Of a stretch of DNA of 64,000 nucleotides, positions 45,266 through 54,855 are shown piece by piece (the stretch's first letter is position 1; each line of letters opens with the position of its first letter). The notes under the pieces are model-generated. The model was not told the origin of the DNA. It searched no databases and saw nothing but the letters and a program-made list of their open reading frames with translations. This DNA is from Affinundibacterium nitidum (GTDB taxonomy: Bacteria > Pseudomonadota > Gammaproteobacteria > Burkholderiales > Burkholderiaceae_D): contig NZ_JACOFZ010000001.1 in NCBI RefSeq assembly GCF_014284155.1, positions 248,001-312,000 on the forward strand. The letters run 5' to 3'. Position numbers and translations under genes: made by a program.

Positions 45266-46264
45266 TCAACGCTGATACTTATTGACCGCTTTATTGTGGT
45301 CGCTTAAGTTTTCAGAAAATTGGCTAGTGCCGTTGCCACGCGCAACAAAATAGTAAGCATTGCTGGGTTCGGGATTAACCGCCGCTTTAAGTGATTCTAG
45401 GCCAGGTAAAGCGATAGGCGTTGGAGGTAGCCCCGCTCGAGTATAGGTATTGTAAGGAGTATCCGTGGTTAAATCACGTTTTCGTATATTACCTTTGAAT
45501 TGCTCTCCCATGCCATAAATGACAGTTGGATCTGTCTGCAACAACATCCCGACGCGCAGTCGATTAACAAAAACCGAGGCGATCATCCCACGCTCTGAAG
45601 CTTGACCGGTCTCTTTCTCCACGATAGACGCCATGATCAAGGCTTGATATGGTGACTTATATGGCAAGTTCTCTGCCCGCCTTTTCCATACCTCGTCAAG
45701 GCGGGATAACATGGCTTGGTGCGCTAATTGATAAACTTGAATATCACTGCTATTTTTTGCAAAACGGTAGGTATCTGGAAAAAACAAGCCCTCAGGGTGG
45801 CCATACTCGCTGCCTATCGCTTTCATCAACTCACGGTCTGACATGGTTAAACTATCGTGGCGAATATGCGGATGTGCGTTGACCGCGCTTCGCATCTGCT
45901 TGAAGCTCCAACCTTCGATAATACCAAGACTGGTCAAGCTAAATTTACCCTCAACGATCTTCTGTAAAAGTTCTCGCGGAGTTTCTTCCGAATTGAGTTC
46001 GAACGAACCTGCCTTTAGGCTAGAGGCTTTGCCTTGAACTCGAGCTAATGCTTCAAACAATATCGGTTGCAAGGGTATACCCGCTGATCTCAATTGGCGA
46101 GATGCACTTCGAATATTGCTGCCACTCTTTATTGTGAACTCAATCGTTGGTGCTGCCTGCAAGATTGGCGTATCCGCCCAGCGTAAAAATGCCCAAGTCG
46201 CAACGGCGCCAATGCCGACAGCCAACAAAATAATAAGTAACAGAAGTTTTTTAAAAAATGCCAT
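45266..46264 (-). CDS. mltG: Endolytic murein transglycosylase
   Basis: 332 residues. One N-terminal membrane helix (residues 5-28) precedes a LysM-like region and the YceG catalytic domain, with the glutamate in [14 protein letters not shown] and the motifs YGMGEQF and [16 protein letters not shown]. It cleaves nascent peptidoglycan strands in the periplasm. It is the first gene of the mltG-tmk-holB-pilZ operon and is divergent from ygfZ, 102 bases away. Confidence 0.93.
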   Translation of the reverse strand: MAFFKKLLLLIILLAVGIGAVATWAFLRWADTPILQAAPTIEFTIKSGSNIRSASRQLRSAGIPLQPILFEALARVQGKASSLKAGSFELNSEETPRELLQKIVEGKFSLTSLGIIEGWSFKQMRSAVNAHPHIRHDSLTMSDRELMKAIGSEYGHPEGLFFPDTYRFAKNSSDIQVYQLAHQAMLSRLDEVWKRRAENLPYKSPYQALIMASIVEKETGQASERGMIASVFVNRLRVGMLLQTDPTVIYGMGEQFKGNIRKRDLTTDTPYNTYTRAGLPPTPIALPGLESLKAAVNPEPSNAYYFVARGNGTSQFSENLSDHNKAVNKYQR

Positions 46265-46366
46265 GTGAACACTGAATCAAATTTACTGCGATAATCACGA
46301 AAAATGGATGCCATTGTAAATGGGATCAAACCGCATTGACACAAAAAAAGAGAAATTGAGTGAAGT

Positions 46367-47386
46367 ATGAGTACCTTAGAACAAAATTTTCCAATGATGA
46401 TTAAACAGAATAAGGCCATCACCGGCGTCGCTGACTTAGCGGATGGATATGCTTGCATCTTATCTCAACAAAGTTTAATTCAAGTCAATGGCGACGATGC
46501 AGCGAGTTTTCTACATAATCAACTCAGCAATGATGTGGAGCACTTAGAGGAAGGCGAGGCACGATACGCCGCCTATTGCACACCCAAAGGCCGTATGCTC
46601 GCCAGTATTTACTATTGGAAGAACAAGCAAGATATTTATTTGCAGTGTTCCACAACTCTTCAGCCTGCACTTCAAAAACGATTACAAATGTTTGTGATGC
46701 GAGCTAAAGCTAAACTTGAAGATGTCAGTGAGAACTTGTCTTTCCTTGGTCTAGGCGGTACGCAGGCTCAAGTATTTCTTCAACAATACTTCGCGCAGTT
46801 GCCAACTGCAATCAATCAAACGGTGAATGGTGAATACGGTGTTTTGATTCGTCGAGCAGACGCATTTGATCAGCCACGCTATCAATGGGTGATTGCAAGG
46901 ACAGTACTCGAGCAAGTGCTCTCGACCTTGCAAGCAAAACTTAAAATTATTGATTCCCAAATCTGGCGCCTCGGAGATATATACGCAGGAATTCCCGAAG
47001 TGCGCGAGCAAACAAAAGAACAATTCGTGCCACAAATGGTGAATTTCGAATTGATCGGCGGCGTGAATTTTAAGAAGGGCTGCTATCCTGGGCAAGAAAT
47101 TGTCGCGCGCAGTCAATATCTGGGGAAACTTAAGCGAAGAATGGCGATTGCGAAGATCGAAGCAACGAATGTGGCACTTGCAACTGAAATATACTCAGAG
47201 AAAGACCCCTCACAACCTTGCGGCATGGTTGTGAATGCAGAAACCAGCTTCGGAGAATCGACGATGTGCCTCGTCGAGATCAAACTCGCTGATCATGAAG
47301 ACGGCAAAGTTCATTTGGGATCGATTGATGGCCCACTGCTGCAATTCCAGGCATTACCTTATGCCTATCTCGATATCACGGAGTAA
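46367..47386 (+). CDS. ygfZ: Folate-binding protein YgfZ
   Basis: 339 residues. The signature motif KGCYPGQEIVARSQYLGKLKR is present with its functional cysteine. The GcvT-like folate-binding fold is seen from LIQVNGDDAASFLHNQLSND onward. YgfZ helps Fe-S enzymes such as MiaB and is needed for some tRNA thio-modifications. GAG lies upstream of the ATG. The DUF4936 gene starts three bases after its stop. Confidence 0.92.
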   Translation: MSTLEQNFPMMIKQNKAITGVADLADGYACILSQQSLIQVNGDDAASFLHNQLSNDVEHLEEGEARYAAYCTPKGRMLASIYYWKNKQDIYLQCSTTLQPALQKRLQMFVMRAKAKLEDVSENLSFLGLGGTQAQVFLQQYFAQLPTAINQTVNGEYGVLIRRADAFDQPRYQWVIARTVLEQVLSTLQAKLKIIDSQIWRLGDIYAGIPEVREQTKEQFVPQMVNFELIGGVNFKKGCYPGQEIVARSQYLGKLKRRMAIAKIEATNVALATEIYSEKDPSQPCGMVVNAETSFGESTMCLVEIKLADHEDGKVHLGSIDGPLLQFQALPYAYLDITE

Positions 47387-47389
47387 GAG

Positions 47390-47662
47390 GTGGATTGCTA
47401 CGTATATTACAAGGCGAAAGTGGAGCATGAGCAGGAAGTGATTGGCTGCTTTCAACGTTTGCGTAGCTCACTTGAAAGAAAAGGGATATCGCCAATTTTG
47501 CAAAGGCGACCTGAAAGCAAAGATTTGATGTACACATGGATGGAAATCTATCACGACATCCCCTCCAACTTTGAAACGATCATAGAAGCTGGTGTCGCCG
47601 AATCAGGCGTGATGACATTTGTGGTAGGTACTCGCCATGCTGAGCACTTCGTCCGCGTGTGA
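47390..47662 (+). CDS. DUF4936 family protein
   Basis: 90 residues. The start VDCYVYYKAKVEHEQEV and the middle RRPESKDLMYTWMEIYHDI match DUF4936, a betaproteobacterial family usually encoded directly after ygfZ, as here. It looks like a small ferredoxin-like (ACT/ABM-type) fold. The GTG start at 47390 overlaps a Shine-Dalgarno (GGAG) that spans the ygfZ stop. The function is unknown. Confidence 0.8.
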   Translation: MDCYVYYKAKVEHEQEVIGCFQRLRSSLERKGISPILQRRPESKDLMYTWMEIYHDIPSNFETIIEAGVAESGVMTFVVGTRHAEHFVRV

Positions 47663-47679
47663 TCGGTAGATAAAAGAAA

Positions 47680-47700
47680 GGAGAGTCTTAATAACTCTCC
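47680..47700. terminator. Intrinsic terminator between convergent genes
   Basis: A 7-bp stem GGAGAGT / ACTCTCC, loop CTTAATA, T-rich tail on the plus strand; lies between DUF4936 (+) and hom (-). Confidence 0.7.
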
Positions 47701-47733
47701 CTTTTCCACCCTACTTTCATCCAACCACGAAGT

Positions 47734-49044
47734 CTAGCTTAATTCTTCCAAGCGCAATTTGGTGACTTTTCCTGAAACCGACGAGAGCGCTTCGATACGA
47801 GCAATCGCCGCGTCAATGTTCTTTTCTTGCGTCTGATGCGTCAACATAATGATGTCAGTCTTAGACTCGCCTTCACCAGGCTCTTTCTGCAGCATTGCGT
47901 CAATCGAGATGGAAAATTCAGCCAAAATTTTAGTTACGTCGGCTAAGACACCAGGCTTATCTTCAACGCGCATACGTAAATAGTAACTGGTATAAACCTC
48001 TGAGATTGGTAATACCGTCAGATCACTAAGCGCGTTCGGCTGAAATGCGAGGTATGGAACGCGATGTTCCGGATCTGCAGACGCTAAACGCGTAATATCC
48101 ACCACATCGGCGATCACGGAAGAAGCGGTAGGTTCAGAGCCGGCACCTTTGCCATAATAAAGCGTTGCACCAACCGCATCACCCTGCACTAAGACCGCGT
48201 TCATCGCGCCTTCAACATTCGCAATCAAGCGTTTTTCTGGGATCAATGTTGGGTGAACGCGCAATTCGATACCAGCTTCACTACGCTTTGTAATACCAAG
48301 TAACTTAATACGGTAGCCAAGCTGCTCAGCATATTCGATGTCAGTCGCTTCCAGTTTTGTGATCCCCTCAACGTAGGCTTTATCGAATTGCGTCGGAATC
48401 CCGAAAGCGATCGATGCCATGATCGTCAATTTATGCGCTGCATCGACTCCTTCAATATCGAATGTCGGATCAACCTCAGCGTAACCAAGTGCCTGAGCTT
48501 GCTTTAGCACCGTTGCGAAGTCCAAGCCTTTATCACGCATTTCAGACAAAATGAAATTCGTAGTACCGTTGATGATGCCGGCGATCCACTGAATGCGGTT
48601 CGCCGTCAAACCTTCACGCAATGCTTTAATAATCGGGATGCCACCAGCAACAGCTGCCTCGAAGGCCACCATCACGCCTTTATCCTGGGCTGCTTTGAAA
48701 ACTTCATTGCCGTGCTTCGCGATCAAGGCTTTGTTTGCGGTTACTACATGTTTGCCATTGGCAATCGCTTTCAATACCAAGTCCTTGGCGATATCGTTCC
48801 CACCGATCAGTTCAACCACGATATCGATATCAGGATGATTGACAACGAGATTGCCGTCAGTGACGATTTCAACTTCGCCCTTGGTAATCTCTTTTGCTCT
48901 ATCTACATTTCTCACGGCCACCATCGAAATTTCAATCGAGCGTCCAGCACGACGCATAATCTCTTCTTGATTACGCTTCAAAACATTAAATGTACCGGAG
49001 CCGACTGTGCCTAAACCTAATAGGCCTACTTTGATGGGTTTCAT
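47734..49044 (-). CDS. hom: Homoserine dehydrogenase
   Basis: 436 residues. The NAD(P) Rossmann motif is GLLGLGTVGSGTF. The catalytic core includes TANKALIA, AAVAGGIPIIKALREGL and GIINGTTNFIL. A C-terminal ACT domain (from YYLRMRVEDKPGVLADV) suggests feedback control by threonine. It reduces aspartate semialdehyde to homoserine. It follows alaA on the same strand after 47 bases, a common betaproteobacterial pair, but thrC, which usually follows hom, is not here: the next minus-strand gene downstream is mltG, beyond a convergent pair. Confidence 0.93.
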   Translation of the reverse strand: MKPIKVGLLGLGTVGSGTFNVLKRNQEEIMRRAGRSIEISMVAVRNVDRAKEITKGEVEIVTDGNLVVNHPDIDIVVELIGGNDIAKDLVLKAIANGKHVVTANKALIAKHGNEVFKAAQDKGVMVAFEAAVAGGIPIIKALREGLTANRIQWIAGIINGTTNFILSEMRDKGLDFATVLKQAQALGYAEVDPTFDIEGVDAAHKLTIMASIAFGIPTQFDKAYVEGITKLEATDIEYAEQLGYRIKLLGITKRSEAGIELRVHPTLIPEKRLIANVEGAMNAVLVQGDAVGATLYYGKGAGSEPTASSVIADVVDITRLASADPEHRVPYLAFQPNALSDLTVLPISEVYTSYYLRMRVEDKPGVLADVTKILAEFSISIDAMLQKEPGEGESKTDIIMLTHQTQEKNIDAAIARIEALSSVSGKVTKLRLEELS

Positions 49045-49091
49045 ATGAACTATTTACTCTAAAAATAAGATAAAAAAACAAAAACGTGAAA

Positions 49092-50336
49092 CTACTTTGC
49101 TGCAAATTCACCTGTACCGTGTCGACGACGGTAGCCTTCAAGGAAAGCTGCGATTCGACCAATCGCATCAGTCAAATCATCAGTATTGGGTAAAAATACG
49201 ACACGGAAATGATCGGGAGCGATCCAATTAAAACCTGTCCCTTGCACCAACAAAACGCGCTGCTCAACAAGCAATTCTTGGATGAACTCTTGATCATCCT
49301 TAATTGGATAAACTTCAGGATCTAATTTGGGAAACATATAGAGTGCTGCTTTCGGTTTCACGCAACTTACGCCTGGAATCGCCGTGAGCAGCTTATGGGC
49401 AAGATCACGTTGCTTACGCAAACGTCCACCAGGGGAAACTAAATCTTTGATTGATTGGTAACCGCCTAGAGCCGTCTGTATAGCAAATTGACCTGGCGCA
49501 TTCGAACAAAGACGCATGGACGCTAGCATATTCAAGCCTTCAATGTAATCTTTAGCGTAACGCTTATCACCCGAAATAACCATCCAACCAGCGCGGTAAC
49601 CACAAGAGCGATAATTCTTCGACAAGCCATTTAATGTCAAAAACAAGACGTCATCGGCGAGCGACGCTATCGACGTATGTTCCGCATCGTCATACAGTGT
49701 CTTGTCGTAGATCTCATCTGCAAACACGATCAATTGATGTTCACGGGCGACATCAACGATTTGTTGCAACACTTCAACCGGATACAGTGCGCCTGTTGGG
49801 TTGTTAGGATTAATTACAACAATCGCTTTCGTACTCGGGGAAATTTTGCGTTTGATATCCTCGATGTCTGGCAACCAGCCTACACTCTCGTCACAAATGT
49901 AGTGTACTGGCTTACCACCTGAAAGGCTCACAGCAGCAGTCCATAGTGGATAGTCTGGTGCCGGCACCAGGACTTCGTCACCAGCATTGAGCAGCGCGTT
50001 CATGCCCATCACAATCAACTCAGAGGCGCCATTACCGATATAAATATCTTCAATGCTTACACCGCGAATTTTCTTCTCTTGGGTGTAATGCATAATGGCT
50101 TTGCGTGGTGCGAACATTCCTTTCGATTCAGTGTAGCCCGCGGCATTTTGCATATTCAAAATCATGTCTTGGACGATTTCGTCCGGCGGACCAAAATTAA
50201 ACACAGCTAAATTGCCGATGTTTAACTTAATGATTTTCTGACCTTCGTCTTCCATCTGCTTGGCTTTTTCCATCACTGGGCCGCGGATGTCATAACAAAC
50301 GTCTGCAAGTTTCTGGGATTTCTTGATGAGGCGCAC
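49092..50336 (-). CDS. alaA: Alanine-type PLP aminotransferase (AlaA)
   Basis: 414 residues of fold-type I aminotransferase. The PLP lysine is in LNGLSKNYRSCGYRAGW; the NPNNPTGALYP and ADEIYDKTLYDD motifs bind the cofactor. The N-terminus (MRLIKKSQKLADVCYDIRGPV) is that of the glutamate-pyruvate aminotransferase AlaA. The start codon is GTG. The neighbour hom places it in the amino-acid operon typical of this group. Confidence 0.9.
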   Translation of the reverse strand: MRLIKKSQKLADVCYDIRGPVMEKAKQMEDEGQKIIKLNIGNLAVFNFGPPDEIVQDMILNMQNAAGYTESKGMFAPRKAIMHYTQEKKIRGVSIEDIYIGNGASELIVMGMNALLNAGDEVLVPAPDYPLWTAAVSLSGGKPVHYICDESVGWLPDIEDIKRKISPSTKAIVVINPNNPTGALYPVEVLQQIVDVAREHQLIVFADEIYDKTLYDDAEHTSIASLADDVLFLTLNGLSKNYRSCGYRAGWMVISGDKRYAKDYIEGLNMLASMRLCSNAPGQFAIQTALGGYQSIKDLVSPGGRLRKQRDLAHKLLTAIPGVSCVKPKAALYMFPKLDPEVYPIKDDQEFIQELLVEQRVLLVQGTGFNWIAPDHFRVVFLPNTDDLTDAIGRIAAFLEGYRRRHGTGEFAAK

Positions 50337-50643
50337 GGGACTACTTTCGAAAAGTTATACGTAAAAGAGTAAGAACACAAAAATGCTGCACTGCCGAATG
50401 ATCCATTTTGCCCAAAGCCTGCTGTTTTATCAACGAGTTTCGCCAAATAATTTAAGGAGTTTTACACTTTCATGTGGTTTTCCTCTTGGCCTTTGCTTAA
50501 AAGGCATAATTTAAACGAGAAATAGTCAATAATCACCGCAGGAAATCCATAGCCAATGTTTGCCATTCATCTTTTGGTCTAGTTTTGAGCATTCTAGGGA
50601 AAGAAGATACAATGCGCCGACTTTCAACTTATTGAATCTGCAG
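50337..50643. other. Gene-free stretch between alaA and the arn run
   Basis: Divergent promoter region for alaA and the arn-containing run. I see no clear -35/-10 pair for either side and no convincing PmrA box; one CTTAAA...ATTTAAA arrangement near 50507 has the wrong spacing. Confidence 0.4.
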
Positions 50644-51021
50644 ATGAAACTACACGCGACCAATACTCAACAATATCAAACCGTCACCGCTTACGATGAT
50701 TTAGGAGTTGAATTTAATCTGGTGCGTTTTGAACATAGCTTGATCGTCTTACCTGAAATTACTCCTGCAGTGTGGCCGGTTAATAGCTTTGATGGTTTAG
50801 CAATTGAGCACTTTGATCAAGTCGCTGCTACTGAGCCTGATGTCGTCATTTTAGGAACAGGAAAGAAACAAAGATTCATACACCCCAAACTCATCGCCAA
50901 ATTAAGTGCTCAGCATAAGGGCGTTGAATGCATGGATAACCAAGCAGCTTGCCGCACCTACAATATTTTAATGGCCGAGGGGCGCAAGGTCGCACTCGCG
51001 CTAATTCTGGAAAAAGCATGA
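50644..51021 (+). CDS. Mth938-like domain protein (DUF498)
   Basis: 125 residues. The core PDVVILGTGKKQRFIHPKL and the end AACRTYNILMAEGRKVALALIL define the Mth938/NDUFAF3-like family. The ATG at 50644 matches the family's short N-terminus; the frame is open further upstream but has no support. The stop overlaps the arnT start as ATGA, so it is coupled to arnT. The bacterial function is not established. Confidence 0.82.
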   Translation: MKLHATNTQQYQTVTAYDDLGVEFNLVRFEHSLIVLPEITPAVWPVNSFDGLAIEHFDQVAATEPDVVILGTGKKQRFIHPKLIAKLSAQHKGVECMDNQAACRTYNILMAEGRKVALALILEKA

Positions 51022-52724
51022 AGACAAACCTGACAACATCTCCTTACGAATCCAATCGTACACTATGGGCAGTGCTTATCGCATTTTTGCTGACGTGGTT
51101 TTATATGCTGGGTGCACGCACTTTGGTTCCTACGGACGAAGGCCGCTACGCCGAAATGGCGCGAGAAATGGTGGCGACAGGTGATTGGATCACATTACGT
51201 CTTAACGGAATTAAATACTTTGAGAAACCGCCGTTGCAGAATTGGATGAATGCACTCACCTTCAGTTTATTCGGCTTAGGTGATTGGCAAGCGCGCTTAT
51301 GGACCGGACTCTGCGGTTTAATTGGGATTTTCGTTTCTAGTTACACCGCGTTTAAAATCTATGGTCGACGCATTGCCGTGATCACGGCATTGGTGTTGGG
51401 CTCAAGTTTCTATTGGGCTGCGATGGGTCATATCAATACGCTTGATATGGGTTTGTCTGGCATGATGACTTTGGCTTTATGCGGCTTACTGCTTGCGCAG
51501 CGTGATGGTGCTAGCGACAAAGAACAGCGCAACGGGATGTTGCTCTGTTGGGCTGGAATGGCATTAGCGACAATGTCAAAAGGCTTAATTGGTTTCGTTC
51601 TGCCAGGTGCGGTGCTGGTACTTTACACACTGTGGACACGCGACTTCGGCCTGTGGCTGCGCCTGCACATGGGTAAAGGACTCCTGTTATTTTTCGCGAT
51701 TACTACACCGTGGTTCATTTTAGTGTGGCAAGCGAATCCAGAGCATCCACATTTTTTCTTTATTCATGAGCACTTTCAGCGTTTCACTAGCACCGTTCAT
51801 AAGAGGGGTGGCGCATGGTATTACTTCTTCCCGCTACTCATTATCGGGATCGTGCCGTGGTTAGGCTTATTGGTACAGAGCCTATTAAAAGCATTAAAAA
51901 AAGAAAGTAGTCAATTCCAGGCGAAAAAGATGCTGCTCGTTTGGTCGGTCTTTATCTTTTTCTTCTTTAGTATTTCCGGCTCCAAACTACCGTCTTACAT
52001 CCTGCCAATTTTCCCAGCATTGGCGATCCTTATCGCCTGCGCGATTGAAGAGTTATCCAGTTTACAGATCAAGTTAAATGCGGGTTTGCTGATATTAATC
52101 GGCGCCGGTTCTTTGGCCTCTGCGGGTAAAATTGGAGGACTTGCGAAGCATGCATACGAAATTCCCTTTTATGTAGCGATGATTCCCTGGGCGTATGCTG
52201 CGGCTGGTATTGCATTAGTCGGCGGCATACTGGCATTGATCTTGGTAAAACAAAAGCGCGATTTTAGTATTATTGTGTTGGCAGTCTCTGCCTATGTTGG
52301 CGGTCAAGTTGTGTTCATCGGTCATGACCAATGGGGTAAATATAGCGCTGGCTTTTATCATGTTCCTGCAATCCAAGCAGAGCTCAAGGCAGACACGCCA
52401 ATTTATGCGGTTGGGCGCTATGAACAGTCCCTACCATTTTATCTGCAACGCACGACAATTTTGGTGGAACATCCAGATGAAATGGAATTTGGTTTAGGTA
52501 TGCAGCCTCAACTTTGGATCCGCAAACGAGACGATTTCATTCAACAGTGGCAGGAAATGGCGACCGCGAATAAGTCTGCTGTGGCATTCTTAAACCCCGC
52601 CATCTATGAAGACTTTAAGCAAAAAAGTATTCCTATGCGTGTCATCGGCAATGATCCAAAGCGCGTGATTATCGCGCTGCCTGTTCAAGACCCAGCGACC
52701 GCGAAAAAACATAATTCAAACTAA
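51018..52724 (+). CDS. arnT: L-Ara4N lipid A transferase
   Basis: 568 residues. A GT-C glycosyltransferase with about 11-12 membrane segments. The first periplasmic loop holds the catalytic acidic pair in PTDEGRYAEMAREM. The KYFEKPPLQNWMNAL sequence is also characteristic of ArnT/PMT enzymes. It moves 4-amino-4-deoxy-L-arabinose from undecaprenyl phosphate to lipid A at the periplasmic face. The start at 51018 overlaps the previous gene. Unusually it is first in the arn order here, ahead of arnB. Confidence 0.85.
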   Translation: MKTNLTTSPYESNRTLWAVLIAFLLTWFYMLGARTLVPTDEGRYAEMAREMVATGDWITLRLNGIKYFEKPPLQNWMNALTFSLFGLGDWQARLWTGLCGLIGIFVSSYTAFKIYGRRIAVITALVLGSSFYWAAMGHINTLDMGLSGMMTLALCGLLLAQRDGASDKEQRNGMLLCWAGMALATMSKGLIGFVLPGAVLVLYTLWTRDFGLWLRLHMGKGLLLFFAITTPWFILVWQANPEHPHFFFIHEHFQRFTSTVHKRGGAWYYFFPLLIIGIVPWLGLLVQSLLKALKKESSQFQAKKMLLVWSVFIFFFFSISGSKLPSYILPIFPALAILIACAIEELSSLQIKLNAGLLILIGAGSLASAGKIGGLAKHAYEIPFYVAMIPWAYAAAGIALVGGILALILVKQKRDFSIIVLAVSAYVGGQVVFIGHDQWGKYSAGFYHVPAIQAELKADTPIYAVGRYEQSLPFYLQRTTILVEHPDEMEFGLGMQPQLWIRKRDDFIQQWQEMATANKSAVAFLNPAIYEDFKQKSIPMRVIGNDPKRVIIALPVQDPATAKKHNSN

Positions 52725-52744
52725 AATTTGATCGAGAGAATTGT

Positions 52745-53878
52745 ATGAGTTCAACGCTCCCATTTTTACCCTTCACGAAACCAACGATGGACGAAGAAAC
52801 GATCAGCGCAGTCGCTGATGTTCTGCGTTCAGGCTGGCTGACAAGTGGACCTAACGTTAAAGAGTTAGAGGCGAAACTTTCTGCCTATTTTGGTGGTCGT
52901 CCCGTACGCACCTTCAACTCTGGCACCTGCACGATGGAAATCGCTCTGCGCATTGCTGGAATTGGCGAAGGCGATGAAGTCATTACTACCCCAAATTCAT
53001 GGGTTGCCACCGCCAACGTCATCATTGAGACTGGCGCAACGCCGGTGTTTGTTGATATTGACGCGAAGACACATAACATAGACCTCAAGAAGATAGAAGC
53101 TGCTATCACGCCGCGCACGAAGGCGATTATTCCTGTTCATATGTGTGGTTTGCCTTGTGACATGGATCATCTCTATACAATCGCAGAAAAATACCAACTC
53201 CGTGTTATCGAAGATGCTGCGCAAGCGATTGGATCGACTTGGAAAGGTAAACGTATCGGCTCTTTCGGAGATTTCGCTTCGTTCAGTTTTCAGGTGAACA
53301 AAAATATCATGACTGGCGAAGGTGGCTGCTTAGTTTTGAATAACGAAGAGGAAGCCAAACTCGCTGAAAAATATCGCTTACAAGGAGTATCTCGGAAGGG
53401 TCTCGATGGAATCGACGTTGATGTCCTCGGTGGAAAGTACAATATGACTGACATTGCTGCTGCCATTGGACTAGGGCAATTGAAACGCTTGGAAGAATTT
53501 AATGCCAAGCGCCATACATTGGCAAAGCATTATTTTGCGAGTTTTGGTGCGGAATTCGAAACACAAACAGGGGCGGAGTTACCGGTTGCCGACTTCACCC
53601 AGTCAAATTGGCACATGTTTCATTTGGTATTACCTGAACGCGTGCAGCGTGCCGATTTTATGCAAAACATGTTGGACTTGGGAATCGGTTTAGGCTATCA
53701 CTATCGCGCGATTCACCTGTTCACCCTTTACCGAGAACGTGGATTTACGGACGGCATGTTCCCTATTGCAGAACGCGTTGGTAAACAGATTGTTACCCTG
53801 CCGCTGTTCCCCAGCATGACCGAAAATGATGTAGAACGCGTGGTCTCTGCGGTAAAATCTCTTCTTCAGACCAATTAG
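52745..53878 (+). CDS. arnB: UDP-Ara4O aminotransferase
   Basis: 377 residues of the DegT/DnrJ/EryC1/StrS PLP family. The Schiff-base lysine is in SFQVNKNIMTGEGG; the motifs PNSWVATAN, VHMCGLPCDM and EDAAQAIGSTWKGK line the site. It transaminates UDP-4-keto-arabinose to UDP-Ara4N in the cytosol. GAGAG stands before the ATG. arnC starts 11 bases after its stop. Confidence 0.88.
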   Translation: MSSTLPFLPFTKPTMDEETISAVADVLRSGWLTSGPNVKELEAKLSAYFGGRPVRTFNSGTCTMEIALRIAGIGEGDEVITTPNSWVATANVIIETGATPVFVDIDAKTHNIDLKKIEAAITPRTKAIIPVHMCGLPCDMDHLYTIAEKYQLRVIEDAAQAIGSTWKGKRIGSFGDFASFSFQVNKNIMTGEGGCLVLNNEEEAKLAEKYRLQGVSRKGLDGIDVDVLGGKYNMTDIAAAIGLGQLKRLEEFNAKRHTLAKHYFASFGAEFETQTGAELPVADFTQSNWHMFHLVLPERVQRADFMQNMLDLGIGLGYHYRAIHLFTLYRERGFTDGMFPIAERVGKQIVTLPLFPSMTENDVERVVSAVKSLLQTN

Positions 53879-53889
53879 ACTATCACAAC

Positions 53890-54855
53890 ATGCATCCAGA
53901 ACTTTCTGTTGTTATTCCTGTTTACAACGAGGAAGCTGGTCTGGCGAAGCTATATGCTCGCCTCTATCCAGCCCTCGATGCGCTCGCAGTCCGCGGCATT
54001 AGTTATGAAATTGTTTTCGTCAATGACGGAAGCCGTGACCGATCTGCTGAAATTCTTGCTGACCAATACCGTGCGCGACCTGACGTGACACGAGTCGTAC
54101 TATTCAATGGTAACTACGGCCAGCACATGGCGATCCTCGCTGGATTTCAAGCTACCCGTGGCGACATCGTTGTTACCCTCGATGCTGACTTGCAGAATCC
54201 GCCCGAAGAAATCGGTGCTCTAGTCGATAAGATGCGAGAAGGCTTTGACTACGTAGGCTCTATTCGCCGGAAGCGCCAAGATGCCGTCTGGCGCACTTAC
54301 CTTTCTAAAGCGATGAATCGCATTCGCGAGAAAATCACTCGCATTAAAATCACCGATCAAGGCAATATGCTACGTGCTTATGGTCGCAACGTCATCAACT
54401 TGATTAATCAATGCAGCGAGGTCAATACCTTTGTCCCAGCATTGGCATATACCTTCGCCCGTAAACCGACCGAGATCGTTGTGGAACACGAGGAGCGCAC
54501 AGCGGGGGAATCTAAGTACTCTTTTTATAGCCTGATTCGCCTTAATTTTGATTTGATGACTGGTTTCTCCATCATGCCATTGCAGATTTTCTCGATGCTA
54601 GGCATGGCGATTTCCGGTTTATCGGGTGCCTTAGTTGTTTTGTTGTTGATTCGTCGATTCTTCCTTGGTGCTGAAGCAGAAGGTTTGTTTACACTGTTTG
54701 CGATCGCTTTCTTCATGATGGGTGTCATCCTGTTCGGTATCGGTCTTCTAGGTGAATATGTCGGCCGCATCTACCAGCAGGTCCAGGGGCGTCCGCGATT
54801 TGTAGTGCAAACGATCCTCGAACAAGAGACAACTACAAAAGACAAAGATGAATAA
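53890..54855 (+). CDS. arnC: Undecaprenyl-phosphate Ara4FN transferase
   Basis: 321 residues. A GT2 domain (residues 1-230) with NDGSRDRS and the DxD-containing DADLQNPPEEIG, then two C-terminal membrane helices (about 235-300), the layout of ArnC/DPM1-type enzymes. It loads formylated Ara4N onto the lipid carrier. Its end overlaps the next gene by eight bases. Confidence 0.88.
   Translation: MHPELSVVIPVYNEEAGLAKLYARLYPALDALAVRGISYEIVFVNDGSRDRSAEILADQYRARPDVTRVVLFNGNYGQHMAILAGFQATRGDIVVTLDADLQNPPEEIGALVDKMREGFDYVGSIRRKRQDAVWRTYLSKAMNRIREKITRIKITDQGNMLRAYGRNVINLINQCSEVNTFVPALAYTFARKPTEIVVEHEERTAGESKYSFYSLIRLNFDLMTGFSIMPLQIFSMLGMAISGLSGALVVLLLIRRFFLGAEAEGLFTLFAIAFFMMGVILFGIGLLGEYVGRIYQQVQGRPRFVVQTILEQETTTKDKDE

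Noticed and set aside
50460-50520. PmrA-box-like TTTAAG/CTTAAA sequences before the arn run
   Set aside because: The half-site spacing does not fit the 5-base rule for PmrA boxes, so I do not call a regulatory site.
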